Source: Alkalibacillus silvisoli (GTDB lineage: Bacteria; Bacillota; Bacilli; Bacillales; Alkalibacillaceae). From it: 64,000 nucleotides of DNA. Position 1 is the stretch's first letter; each line of letters opens with the position of its first letter. The notes beneath the pieces are model-generated. The model made no database searches. It saw only the letters and a list, made by a program, of their open reading frames with translations, and was not told the origin of the DNA. Location of the stretch: positions 1-64,000 of the forward strand of contig NZ_BAAACZ010000015.1 in assembly GCF_039521975.1 (NCBI RefSeq), given 5' to 3'. A program made the translations under genes and the position numbers. Below, piece by piece: positions 7,162 to 15,011 of this stretch.

Positions 7162-8013
7162 TCACTCATCGATGGCCATTTCCATTTGTTCTTCGATCAT
7201 GTCTTGTTCATCCTGAGACACCTCGAGGGCTTCTTGTTCTTGTGCCATGTCTGTCTCCAACCCATCAATTTCTGACTCGATTTGACTGTGTTCACTTTCC
7301 AGTTCCACTTCTTCATCGTCGGTGCTGTACAAAATGTCTGCTTCAATATCAACCAATTCTTGCTCCAATTCTTCGATCCGTTCGTTCATATTTTCGATCA
7401 CTTGCTGATGCGCCTGTTGGTCATCGCCCAGTCGGTCGTACTCCAAGTTCAGTACGCGTTGGTCGTAGGTGTTTTCATCTTCGGCTGTCAATGATTCATC
7501 AACCTCAACCATTCGATGATCGGCATAGACTCTTGCTAGTTCAGCCGGGGTGCTATCATTGGATGATTCATCATGCCCAACCACATCATCGGTTTCTTGC
7601 TCTTGAATATCCATACCAATAACATCAAAAGATGGTTGGACGGCATCGATATGAACCACGACATAATCCCGATCTTCATAAAGAATGGTCACTGGTAATT
7701 CCTCACGGGCGTTGGAACGATCTTGAGCAGCAAAGGTAATTTCCGTATTCCGATCAACAGATGATCGATCAACATGTAATGTCGCAATCATGTGTTGGTC
7801 GTTAGGGTTATACGCCCAATCTTCAATCACGACTTCACCGTTCCCTTGCATTGGAATGGACTCTCCGATTTCCGTGTGTTGAATATCACCCGGCGGTGCG
7901 CCAAACAATGTTCGGGAAAGCATGAGGAACATCCCTGTCACGACAAAGGTAAGGGTGATCACAAGCAAAGGAACCGTACGTTTCGTACTTAGGGCGAATC
8001 GTTTCCGCATCAT
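7162..8013 (-). CDS. membrane-anchored coiled-coil protein of the transfer operon, 283 aa
   Basis: A single transmembrane helix (about residues 14-36) is followed by a predicted extracytoplasmic domain (40-140) rich in beta strands. A strongly acidic coiled coil runs from about 190 to the end, where Glu and Asp dominate. No family is recognised. The start overlaps the end of the VirB8-like gene by 4 bases, and it is the last gene of the long leftward secretion operon. A structural role in the conjugation channel or mating-pair contact is an inference. Confidence 0.6.
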   Translation of the reverse strand: MMRKRFALSTKRTVPLLVITLTFVVTGMFLMLSRTLFGAPPGDIQHTEIGESIPMQGNGEVVIEDWAYNPNDQHMIATLHVDRSSVDRNTEITFAAQDRSNAREELPVTILYEDRDYVVVHIDAVQPSFDVIGMDIQEQETDDVVGHDESSNDSTPAELARVYADHRMVEVDESLTAEDENTYDQRVLNLEYDRLGDDQQAHQQVIENMNERIEELEQELVDIEADILYSTDDEEVELESEHSQIESEIDGLETDMAQEQEALEVSQDEQDMIEEQMEMAIDE

Positions 8014-8615
8014 GTACCCCCCTCTCCTTCCATGCTTTCGACCGCATCTCTAAAATCTTGAATGATCCAAGCGCCATCTTCTTGTTGTTCCGCATCTAAT
8101 TCAATAAAAGTCGCCGTCGTGTCTTCATCACTGTTGGTGCTATACGTGTGCGAAAAACGAGCCATAATTGTTGCTTCCTGTTGGTTCAGTTCGCCCGTCT
8201 CAACAAAGAATTGAACGTCTTCCGGAATCGCTCGCTGCTCCGTTTTTTCTTGTTCATCGGCCGGGAATAAAAATTCATGCAGATTGTCCTGCATGATTGC
8301 TTCGGCTTCATCTTTGCGGTTTTCATATGACTCTGCTTCTTCGGTATAGACGGTTTGGACAAAGGTTTCGGCAGTTGCTTGTAATGCCTCTTGGCGTTCT
8401 TGCATTGCCGCCGGTTCTTCCATCTCTTGTTCGTTTTGAAGACGAGTGATTTCACTTTCCAATTGCTGATTGGCATCCATCATCTCCTGCATCTGTTCAT
8501 TGGAAAAGGTTGCTTTATCGTCATCGGCCATCACGCTGTATACATTCACGCCTGTAACCGCGAAAATCGCAACCAGGGCGATCGCAAATAACGTGATGCG
8601 CGTTTTTGATTTCAC
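8010..8615 (-). CDS. VirB8-like single-pass membrane protein of the conjugation machine, 201 aa
   Basis: Residues ~5-25 form a transmembrane helix, residues 30-70 a coiled coil, and residues ~75-195 an extracytoplasmic domain (ETFVQTVYTEEAESYENRK, later AWIIQDFRDAVESM) consistent with the NTF2-like fold of VirB8/TcpC/ConC proteins. The size and position between the cell-wall hydrolase and the terminal operon gene also fit. A GTG start at 8615 is chosen because AAAGGA lies 7 bases upstream; the ATG three codons earlier overlaps that site. The family call rests on architecture, not a strong motif. Confidence 0.55.
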   Translation of the reverse strand: MKSKTRITLFAIALVAIFAVTGVNVYSVMADDDKATFSNEQMQEMMDANQQLESEITRLQNEQEMEEPAAMQERQEALQATAETFVQTVYTEEAESYENRKDEAEAIMQDNLHEFLFPADEQEKTEQRAIPEDVQFFVETGELNQQEATIMARFSHTYSTNSDEDTTATFIELDAEQQEDGAWIIQDFRDAVESMEGEGGT

Positions 8616-8639
8616 AAAGGACATCCTTTCTACGCCTGA

Positions 8640-8843
8640 TTAAGATCCTCTCTTCCGTAGAACATCAACCAGCGCTACGGAAAGCATGAAGAGATTGGCA
8701 AGGGTATACATCAACAAGGTGATGCCCAGTCCAAGCAATGCAGATGTTATAAGTGCCGGGGATGATAACCACCCCCCCCCCGCTAACAGAACCATAAACT
8801 GAAAGCCATAGATAAACACCCATAACCATTTGCTTTTGATCAT
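8640..8843 (-). CDS. small double-spanning membrane protein with G10 tract, 67 aa
   Basis: The protein has two hydrophobic segments (about residues 7-22 and 28-60) and a basic C-terminus. No family is recognised. The ATG at 8843 has AAAGGAG about 9 bases upstream, and the gene lies in the secretion operon between the CwlT-like and VirB8-like genes. The codons for Gly22-Gly24 fall in a run of ten G (plus-strand C run 8772-8781). Slippage in this tract would shift the frame after the first helix. Confidence 0.65.
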   Translation of the reverse strand: MIKSKWLWVFIYGFQFMVLLAGGGWLSSPALITSALLGLGITLLMYTLANLFMLSVALVDVLRKRGS

Positions 8844-8871
8844 GGCCTGACTCCTTTCAAACGTTTTTACT

Positions 8872-9972
8872 CTATCCAATACGCTGCACATTGCCGTTAA
8901 AGGTTTGGCCCCAATAACCGTTTTCCAAAGATTCATAGGCAACACCGGTGCTGGACTGTGCCCCGATGAATTGCCCGTCACCGGCGTAAATTCCGATATG
9001 CCCATTGTATTTGTACGTATCAAAAAAGACCATGTCCCCCGGCTGCATGTCATCCGGATCAACCGACTGTCCTTCTTGATAAAGCGTTTCGGTCGTCACC
9101 GACCCAAGCGGACCAAGATCCACCCCAATTTGTTCAAAAGCCCAATGAACAAACGAGGAACAATCAAAAATGCCTGCGGCCTGTTCCACTTCATTTCTTC
9201 CGCCCCCAAAGTCATACTCGGAGTTGCCGATCCATCGTTCACCAACTTCGACAACCTCCGGAATGTCTCCGGCATCGATGGGAGTTGCGAGGTGATCCAG
9301 AACGGCATCAACGTATCCTATATCGCCAAAACACGCGCCTGTCTCTGCGCTTTCAGGACGAATGCATGAAAACTGCCCAGTGTGCGCTAAGTCTTGATAC
9401 TGTTCACGCGAAAACTCAATCGCAAGATCCTTGGAATACTCACCGCCATTGTGTTCTTCGGCGTACTCAATGAAGCCATGACCAAAATTGTATGACTGCA
9501 ATGCAAGTTCCACATCGCCACCGGCGTCCTCTAACACTTGCGCAAAGTATTCCGTTCCAACATCGATGCTCGTTTCAGGATCACTGATTGTGTTTCGAGG
9601 CAGGCCCAAGGATTCTGATGATTGCATCACATCATCCAACTGGCCACCGGACTCTTGCATCGTTTTCGCCATCAATATTTCCACCATATCCGGTATGCCA
9701 TGTTCCTCGGCGTATTGTTCAAAGAGGGGCCTTAGCGCCTCCACTTCCTCGTTCACTTGTGCTTCGCCTTCGGCCACATTTCCCACCGAGTCAACATCGT
9801 CGGCTTGTTGTTGCTGCTCATATTGGCCACCGAGCGAAAGAATCGCCACAACTACCATACCGATCAAGCCACTCACAGCCACAAGGACGGATAACACCGC
9901 AAGCCCTTTCCACTTCTTCGGAATTAAGGAAAAAAGGAACAGGAGAAAAGCGATGATCGAAGAAACGGACAT
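8872..9972 (-). CDS. cwlT: bifunctional cell-wall hydrolase of conjugation (CwlT-like): lytic transglycosylase plus NlpC/P60, 366 aa
   Basis: This enzyme opens peptidoglycan for the conjugation channel. A membrane helix (about residues 20-48) is followed by a lysozyme-like domain with the catalytic Glu in AKTMQESGG (E107) and the Y-N-G type motif SYNFGHGFIEY. A C-terminal NlpC/P60 endopeptidase domain has FDCSSF (Cys271) and NGHIGIYAG with its His. This two-domain order matches CwlT of ICEBs1 and TraG-type proteins. The start at 9972 has GAGGAGG upstream and lies one base after the VirB4 stop. Confidence 0.85.
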   Translation of the reverse strand: MSVSSIIAFLLFLFSLIPKKWKGLAVLSVLVAVSGLIGMVVVAILSLGGQYEQQQQADDVDSVGNVAEGEAQVNEEVEALRPLFEQYAEEHGIPDMVEILMAKTMQESGGQLDDVMQSSESLGLPRNTISDPETSIDVGTEYFAQVLEDAGGDVELALQSYNFGHGFIEYAEEHNGGEYSKDLAIEFSREQYQDLAHTGQFSCIRPESAETGACFGDIGYVDAVLDHLATPIDAGDIPEVVEVGERWIGNSEYDFGGGRNEVEQAAGIFDCSSFVHWAFEQIGVDLGPLGSVTTETLYQEGQSVDPDDMQPGDMVFFDTYKYNGHIGIYAGDGQFIGAQSSTGVAYESLENGYWGQTFNGNVQRIG

Positions 9973-9973
9973 C

Positions 9974-11920
9974 TTAAGCTCCTCCTCCGAACAACGCCAA
10001 TTCTTCGTCTGAGACTTCAACGGAAAAGCGTAGGTTTTTAACGGCTTGAATGTTTAAAACCACATCTCCAGTTTGTAAATCCGGTATTTGCGAAACCTCA
10101 CTTTCAGATAACTGCCCGGCAAAGATGGTTTGCAACATCTCAAGGTTATTGCTGTCTTGTTGCATGATCCATTTGTATTGCGTGAGTTCGAACAACGTTT
10201 TAATTTCCTCGACCAAGCTTTGGTCGGAACCTTCCGGCACAAAGTCCCGGATCGTGTGCGACGCATACGTGAAACCGGCAAAATATTTGCGGGCTTCTCG
10301 TACAAACGTCGTGAGGAAACTTAGAGCGTGGCCACTGCCTTTTTTGGTATTGATAATGTGATGCGCCTCATCCATGAGGATGAGAAACCGTTCGGCGTCT
10401 TCAAACGTCATTTCACCGTTGTTATAAGCTTCAAATTGGGGGGCGCCGTTGGTAAGCATCGCATCCCATAACAAGTTCATGACGTTAAACAATTGGGCTT
10501 GAAAGATTTCGGTCCGCATCTGACTCAGCCCGCGCAACTGAAAGATAACGACGTGTTTGTCTTGAAAATCGGCAATGCTGGATACCCCATTAAAGAGGTG
10601 AGCGTATGTTTCAACAAGGTTTTGGATGTTCAACTCAATCGTTTCCAGCCGGCGTTTGCGTTCCAGACTTAGGTTGTCGCGTTGCTTGCTTGTGGATATA
10701 TCGGCGTAAAGTTCCTCACGAATAAAGGCCAGAAAATCCGAAAAAATAGGATACGCCTCCACCGGTTGCCCCGTAAGGTTGGCATCCCCTTCATCGCTCC
10801 ATAAACCTAAAGAGACATACAATTTTCGAAGCATATTTTCATATTCTTTCAGTTCATTGTCGGATGCTTCCGGGGCCAGAAATCGGTAAAAGGTCGTGAG
10901 TTTTGATAAATGCTGCGTAAACGACGTAAAATCATCTTTCGCCGTCCGGTACACTTGCAAAGGATTAATGATGCCGTCCGTGCCATCCAAGGCAATTTGT
11001 TTGCCGCCGATCGCCTCTGTGAGTGGTAAAAACTCCCCAACGACATCAAAAGCACGAATTTTATGCCCTTTAATGGCATTATCGAGCATGATTTTTTTCA
11101 AAAGCGTTGACTTACCGGCCCCCATCGCCCCAATCACGACGGAACTATACGATTTCCGATCTTTATCACGGTGAAACAAATCAAAAACGACGTTACCGCC
11201 GGTCATCGTTGTACCGTGATAGGTACCGGTCGGATCATGGAGTTGAGTGAAGTGGAACGGAAAGCCACCGGCTAGCGCAATCGCTGGCATCGCCTGCCCT
11301 TTGCGGCGATTGCGGCGTTTCGCTTGCGCCGTATACGGTTCATGGAGCGCTTTCCACTCCATGTCTTGTTCGTTTAAAAAAACGGCGCCTCTGAAATTTT
11401 CCCCTTCAAGAGCCGTTAAGACTTCGTTCACTTTGTCTTCCAGTTCTTCTTTCGTTCGCGCATTCACATAATGGCGAAGATGCACCCGTTTGATCACTTC
11501 CCCTTCTTCATAGACGGAGGCATACAGGTCTTGAAGATCATCCAAGCTGTTTCGGGCTTCCAAAATACTGACACTTTCTTTCTCTGTCATCATCCGGGAA
11601 CTTTGTTCGTCGATCCCTTTATTTAAGCCTTCGCGTACCTTATGACGATCTTCCGAGGTGACATCAATGGTCGTGATGACGTTTTCCATATTGACGATGG
11701 ATTCCAACCAAAAATCCTTCGTATTTTTCGGATAGCTATACACGTGCACACACGTTTCGTAACCATCCCCTTTACGTATAAAACTTTCCTTGAAGCTGAT
11801 GCCGCCTTGGGGTTGAATGTTTGCGAGCAAATACGGGTTATAACCCTTACGTTCGGTCTCCGTGGCATCGGTGTCGTCTTTGCGTTTCCATGGCGCAAGC
11901 ATCTGTAAAAGGCTCATCAT
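9974..11920 (-). CDS. VirB4/TrsE/ConE-type conjugation ATPase, 648 aa
   Basis: This is the main energy-providing ATPase of the type IV secretion machine. Walker A is GAMGAGKST at 264-272. Walker B is FLILMDEAHHI near residue 515, followed by the FVREARKYFAGF segment typical of VirB4 proteins. It is shorter than single-gene VirB4 proteins because the N-terminal domain lies in the preceding gene (11923-12558), as with TrsD/TrsE of staphylococcal plasmids. GAGGGGG precedes ATG-ATG, and the upstream stop is 2 bases away. Confidence 0.9.
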   Translation of the reverse strand: MMSLLQMLAPWKRKDDTDATETERKGYNPYLLANIQPQGGISFKESFIRKGDGYETCVHVYSYPKNTKDFWLESIVNMENVITTIDVTSEDRHKVREGLNKGIDEQSSRMMTEKESVSILEARNSLDDLQDLYASVYEEGEVIKRVHLRHYVNARTKEELEDKVNEVLTALEGENFRGAVFLNEQDMEWKALHEPYTAQAKRRNRRKGQAMPAIALAGGFPFHFTQLHDPTGTYHGTTMTGGNVVFDLFHRDKDRKSYSSVVIGAMGAGKSTLLKKIMLDNAIKGHKIRAFDVVGEFLPLTEAIGGKQIALDGTDGIINPLQVYRTAKDDFTSFTQHLSKLTTFYRFLAPEASDNELKEYENMLRKLYVSLGLWSDEGDANLTGQPVEAYPIFSDFLAFIREELYADISTSKQRDNLSLERKRRLETIELNIQNLVETYAHLFNGVSSIADFQDKHVVIFQLRGLSQMRTEIFQAQLFNVMNLLWDAMLTNGAPQFEAYNNGEMTFEDAERFLILMDEAHHIINTKKGSGHALSFLTTFVREARKYFAGFTYASHTIRDFVPEGSDQSLVEEIKTLFELTQYKWIMQQDSNNLEMLQTIFAGQLSESEVSQIPDLQTGDVVLNIQAVKNLRFSVEVSDEELALFGGGA

Positions 11921-11922
11921 TG

Positions 11923-12558
11923 TTACCCCCTCTGATGATCAAGTTTCGAGTTTTGATTATTAAGTTTATAGGTCACATCCAATTTCTTCGAATTGGACAA
12001 GGTAGACAGAGGCAGGACCCGTTGCAGTTTTCGGCGCGTAAATTGCGTGCGTTCGGATAAATCTTTTATTGTATCGCCAAATACATAAAGGTAAAATTCG
12101 CGATTCGTGCGGTGTTTTTCTAAAAATTCCAGTTCCACCTTTTTCTTTAACAAAAAGCGATCGATCAGTGGCGACGCGTTGGCATCGATTTTTTGTTGGA
12201 TATGTGCCAATTGCGGCGTCATGTTGACCGGGAAATTAAGCGAGACAATCTTGATATCCGCCTCATACGCGCGTAAAAATTGCGTAAGCCCCAAAATGTC
12301 CATTTCGGCTTCAGCATCACTCTGGGCATACACATCTTTCGTGGTGAGTTGAAAGACATCCATATAGCCTTGACCATCTTGCAGTTCGATTGCGCCGTCG
12401 TCGGACATGTCTCGAATCGGGATAATATCGGCAATGCGGTCCGGCGCTCGTTCCCGTTTCTCCTTCGGTTTCGAACGCTCGCCAAGGCGCAGCCGTCGTT
12501 TTGGTTTTTTATGCTCATCAAAGAGAGCGTCTTGGCCCACCATGTCCTCATAAATCAT
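11923..12558 (-). CDS. TrsD-like protein, separate VirB4 N-terminal domain, 211 aa
   Basis: After a basic tail (about 18-40), the protein resembles the N-terminal part of Gram-positive VirB4 proteins: MDVFQLTTKDVYAQSDAE, IVSLNFPVNM, and EFLEKHRTNREFYLYVFGD. It has no ATPase motif. Position directly before the VirB4 ATPase, with 2 bases between them, supports a paired function in the membrane complex. It overlaps the preceding gene by 4 bases. Confidence 0.7.
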   Translation of the reverse strand: MIYEDMVGQDALFDEHKKPKRRLRLGERSKPKEKRERAPDRIADIIPIRDMSDDGAIELQDGQGYMDVFQLTTKDVYAQSDAEAEMDILGLTQFLRAYEADIKIVSLNFPVNMTPQLAHIQQKIDANASPLIDRFLLKKKVELEFLEKHRTNREFYLYVFGDTIKDLSERTQFTRRKLQRVLPLSTLSNSKKLDVTYKLNNQNSKLDHQRG

Positions 12559-12863
12559 AGATCTTCCTCCTTCGTCGCTTCTTCGTGCGGATCATGGGCA
12601 TGATAAGTGGCACGGTCCCGGCTGAGCATCATCCATACCGCCTGTATCATGCGCATATGCGGATTCGTTTTGGGGCGATACAGCCAAAAGCCGTATAAGG
12701 CGACCATAAACACGACAAACGGGATCGTCAGCGACGGATGAATCAGTGCGTGAAGGATAAAGCCCATCACGAGCATGCCAATCGCAACGAGTAAATCGGT
12801 TAAATACAGCCACCGGTTCAATTTCAATTCTGCCGTAATCTCTGTGGGAATTTTATAATGCAA
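12555..12863 (-). CDS. VirB3/TrsC-like small membrane protein (DUF5592 type), 102 aa
   Basis: Two adjacent transmembrane helices (about residues 21-37 and 42-58) are followed by YRPKTNPHMRMIQAVWMM, typical for the small membrane partner of VirB4 in Firmicute systems. A TTG start at 12863 is chosen because AAGGAGGGG ends 6-7 bases upstream; longer readings would place that site inside the gene. It overlaps the TrsD-like gene by 4 bases. Confidence 0.7.
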   Translation of the reverse strand: MHYKIPTEITAELKLNRWLYLTDLLVAIGMLVMGFILHALIHPSLTIPFVVFMVALYGFWLYRPKTNPHMRMIQAVWMMLSRDRATYHAHDPHEEATKEEDL

Positions 12864-12885
12864 CAGCACCCCTCCTTTTTCATAT

Positions 12886-12917
12886 AAAAAAGCAGACTTC
12901 AAGAAAAAGAAGCCTGC
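12886..12917 (-). terminator. terminator inside transfer operon, after VirB6-like gene
   Basis: GCAGGCTTC / GAAGTCTGC arms (12909-12917 and 12892-12900, one mismatch) are followed by TTTTTT on the minus strand. It lies between the VirB6-like and VirB3-like genes, where the operon is expected to continue. Confidence 0.65.
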
Positions 12918-12920
12918 GTC

Positions 12921-14780
12921 TTATCGGTTGTTGCGTTTGTTTTTCCAATTTCGCGTCGTGTTTTGACCAAGCTGATAACTGCGTTTGCTCTTTTGCACAT
13001 AAGGGTTATTGTTAAAACGGCGTGACGTACCATCGCGCATCGCTTGGCCCACCGTTCGCGTCTCACCGCCAGCCGATCGTTTTGGCATGGGGATGTCGCT
13101 TGTGGTTGGTTCATGGCCGTTTTGATCGGCTTGCATTTGTTGGTGCAACGTCGCCGATCGCTGGTTACCGCCGCCTCCTTTGCGGGCTTCTTCGCGCATC
13201 TCTGCTTGGAGCGATGGTGTTTTACCTCCGTGCGTAGGTGGCGGTGCTAATGGACGGTTACCTTTGGTGCCCGTCAGTTGCGGTTGTTGCTGCGTATCTT
13301 GATAGGCGCCCGCGTTGGCATTCGCAGTGGAACCTTCGCCTTCCCCGGCGGGGGATTGGGCATTTGTCGGTGACCCTGCCCCCAGTGTTCCCTGTGCTGG
13401 TCGCCCTTGGGGTGCCGTCCCTTGTTGACCGCCACCGGATTGTCCGAATTTTGCTCCGGCTTGCGTCGGTGATCCTTGGTTCCCTGCGGCGCCATTGTTC
13501 GGCGTTTGGGAGCCTTGGCCACCTTTGCTGCCACCAGCTAAACCGGATATACCACCGGCGGTTCCTGCCGCCGTACTCACGCCACCCGAAGCGACACCTT
13601 TTGTTGCTTTCCCGGCCATCTTCGCGGCGCCCTGCACCGCGGGTTTGGCGGCTTTTCCGGCAAAGTAGGAACCGGCCGCGACCGTCCAAGCATTGCGAAG
13701 ACCTGCATCAATGCCAAAGAGTTTTTGCACAATATTCGGCCCATCAATGACCGCAAGGCTACCGGCGATCATGGCGATCAAATAGCCAAACCCACTCATT
13801 TCGCTTGCAATATACTCCGTATAGTACATATACATGCGCAAACTCAAAAACACCATGATGATAGAGACGAAAATGCTGCCGATGTTTTTGAGGATCTCTT
13901 TCAATCGTTGCCCGGTGCTAATATCCGCATAAGCCATGATCAGCGCAACGACTTTGTTAAAGGCGAGTTCAAAGCATAGTTTAGCAATTTTAATGGATAC
14001 GAGAATCATGGTGACTGCCATCACGCCGAGCGTAATCAACCCCGTTCCCCAATTCACATCCCATCGATAGTAATTTTCCGGGAAAAAGTCGAACCAGCCG
14101 TCATCACCAATGTCGACTAACCCTTCTTCGCCGTTGGATTCAATGCCGATTTTGTTAGATAGTACAGCTTGACCTGGTTCTGATAAATCTTCTCCATCTG
14201 CTCTTTCAAAATCATCGGTGATTTCTTCGTTGATATCAATTTGATCGATGTTTTCCGGATCGACATGGTGCTGCGTTTCCACATCCGGGGTTTGCCAGCC
14301 GGTTTCGTCATAAATAGCCACGTCGGTGACATGGTCATGGACAATTTGATCGGCCATATCAAACGCACCATCCCCGACGGAGGCTACTTCCACCGCATCA
14401 TCGGTAAAGCTGCTGGCCTGATTCATCCCCCAAGTCAGGAGTGTCACCGTCATAATAGAAATGAAAATGTTCACCGGAATTTGCGAGCGTTGCTGGCCTC
14501 TTTGGAACATAAGCTGATAGGCAATAAGCCCAAGCGCAAGGGCAAGCAGGATATACAATATGGGTTGAATCGTTTGGAGAAATTCAAGCACCGGTTCAGT
14601 CTGAAAGAAATCCAAGAGCACAAGAACGCCATCAATGACGCCTTCCATCCCGCTCACAATCGCCCGAAAACCTAAAAGAAGCCACCAGCCGAGGAATCGG
14701 AACAGGTAGCTAAAGATATTTCCCGTATTGAGTTCGTCTTCAAATTGGCGTAAGGTGTCCAGTAGTTCTTGTTCGTCCAC
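12921..14780 (-). CDS. VirB6/TrbL-like polytopic membrane protein of the conjugation channel, 619 aa
   Basis: There are about seven hydrophobic segments: residues ~25-48, 70-90, 100-118, 255-275, 285-300, 305-325 and 340-360. Between the third and fourth lies an acidic extracytoplasmic loop (~125-235). The C-terminal ~230 residues are disordered and rich in Gly, Gln, Ala and Pro. This matches VirB6/ConG-type proteins that form the inner-membrane pore, with a long cytoplasmic tail. The GTG start has AAAGGAGGG 5 bases upstream. It follows the small 64-aa gene closely. Confidence 0.75.
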   Translation of the reverse strand: MDEQELLDTLRQFEDELNTGNIFSYLFRFLGWWLLLGFRAIVSGMEGVIDGVLVLLDFFQTEPVLEFLQTIQPILYILLALALGLIAYQLMFQRGQQRSQIPVNIFISIMTVTLLTWGMNQASSFTDDAVEVASVGDGAFDMADQIVHDHVTDVAIYDETGWQTPDVETQHHVDPENIDQIDINEEITDDFERADGEDLSEPGQAVLSNKIGIESNGEEGLVDIGDDGWFDFFPENYYRWDVNWGTGLITLGVMAVTMILVSIKIAKLCFELAFNKVVALIMAYADISTGQRLKEILKNIGSIFVSIIMVFLSLRMYMYYTEYIASEMSGFGYLIAMIAGSLAVIDGPNIVQKLFGIDAGLRNAWTVAAGSYFAGKAAKPAVQGAAKMAGKATKGVASGGVSTAAGTAGGISGLAGGSKGGQGSQTPNNGAAGNQGSPTQAGAKFGQSGGGQQGTAPQGRPAQGTLGAGSPTNAQSPAGEGEGSTANANAGAYQDTQQQPQLTGTKGNRPLAPPPTHGGKTPSLQAEMREEARKGGGGNQRSATLHQQMQADQNGHEPTTSDIPMPKRSAGGETRTVGQAMRDGTSRRFNNNPYVQKSKRSYQLGQNTTRNWKNKRNNR

Positions 14781-14801
14781 CGTCTCCCTCCTTTCCTGCC
14801 G

Positions 14802-14996
14802 TTATTCCTCCTCCATAAACATCTCCCGGGTGACATCGATCCTTTCGTCGATGCTTTCAATAAGCGCGTCCACCGGCGCCTCGTTTTGGCCAGGTTGCAG
14901 CGTAACAACAGCGTCTTGCAGAACGATCGTGACAACTTCGCCTTCTTCGATCTGATCGCGATAACGTTGGATCATGTTCATAATGTTCGGTTTCAT
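14802..14996 (-). CDS. small hypothetical protein of the transfer operon, 64 aa
   Basis: No family is recognised. It is soluble and acidic, with a helix at the start and strands in the middle (EVVTIVLQDAVVTLQPG). AAGGAGG lies 5 bases before the ATG. It lies 15 bases after the coupling protein gene and just before the VirB6-like gene, so it is very likely a translated operon member. Confidence 0.6.
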   Translation of the reverse strand: MKPNIMNMIQRYRDQIEEGEVVTIVLQDAVVTLQPGQNEAPVDALIESIDERIDVTREMFMEEE

Positions 14997-15011
14997 CGGT
15001 TCCTCCTTATA

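Noticed and set aside
13238..13750. Long plus-strand frame of 170 codons
   Set aside because: It is antisense to the Gly/Gln-rich tail of the VirB6-like gene; such biased sequence leaves opposite frames open by chance.
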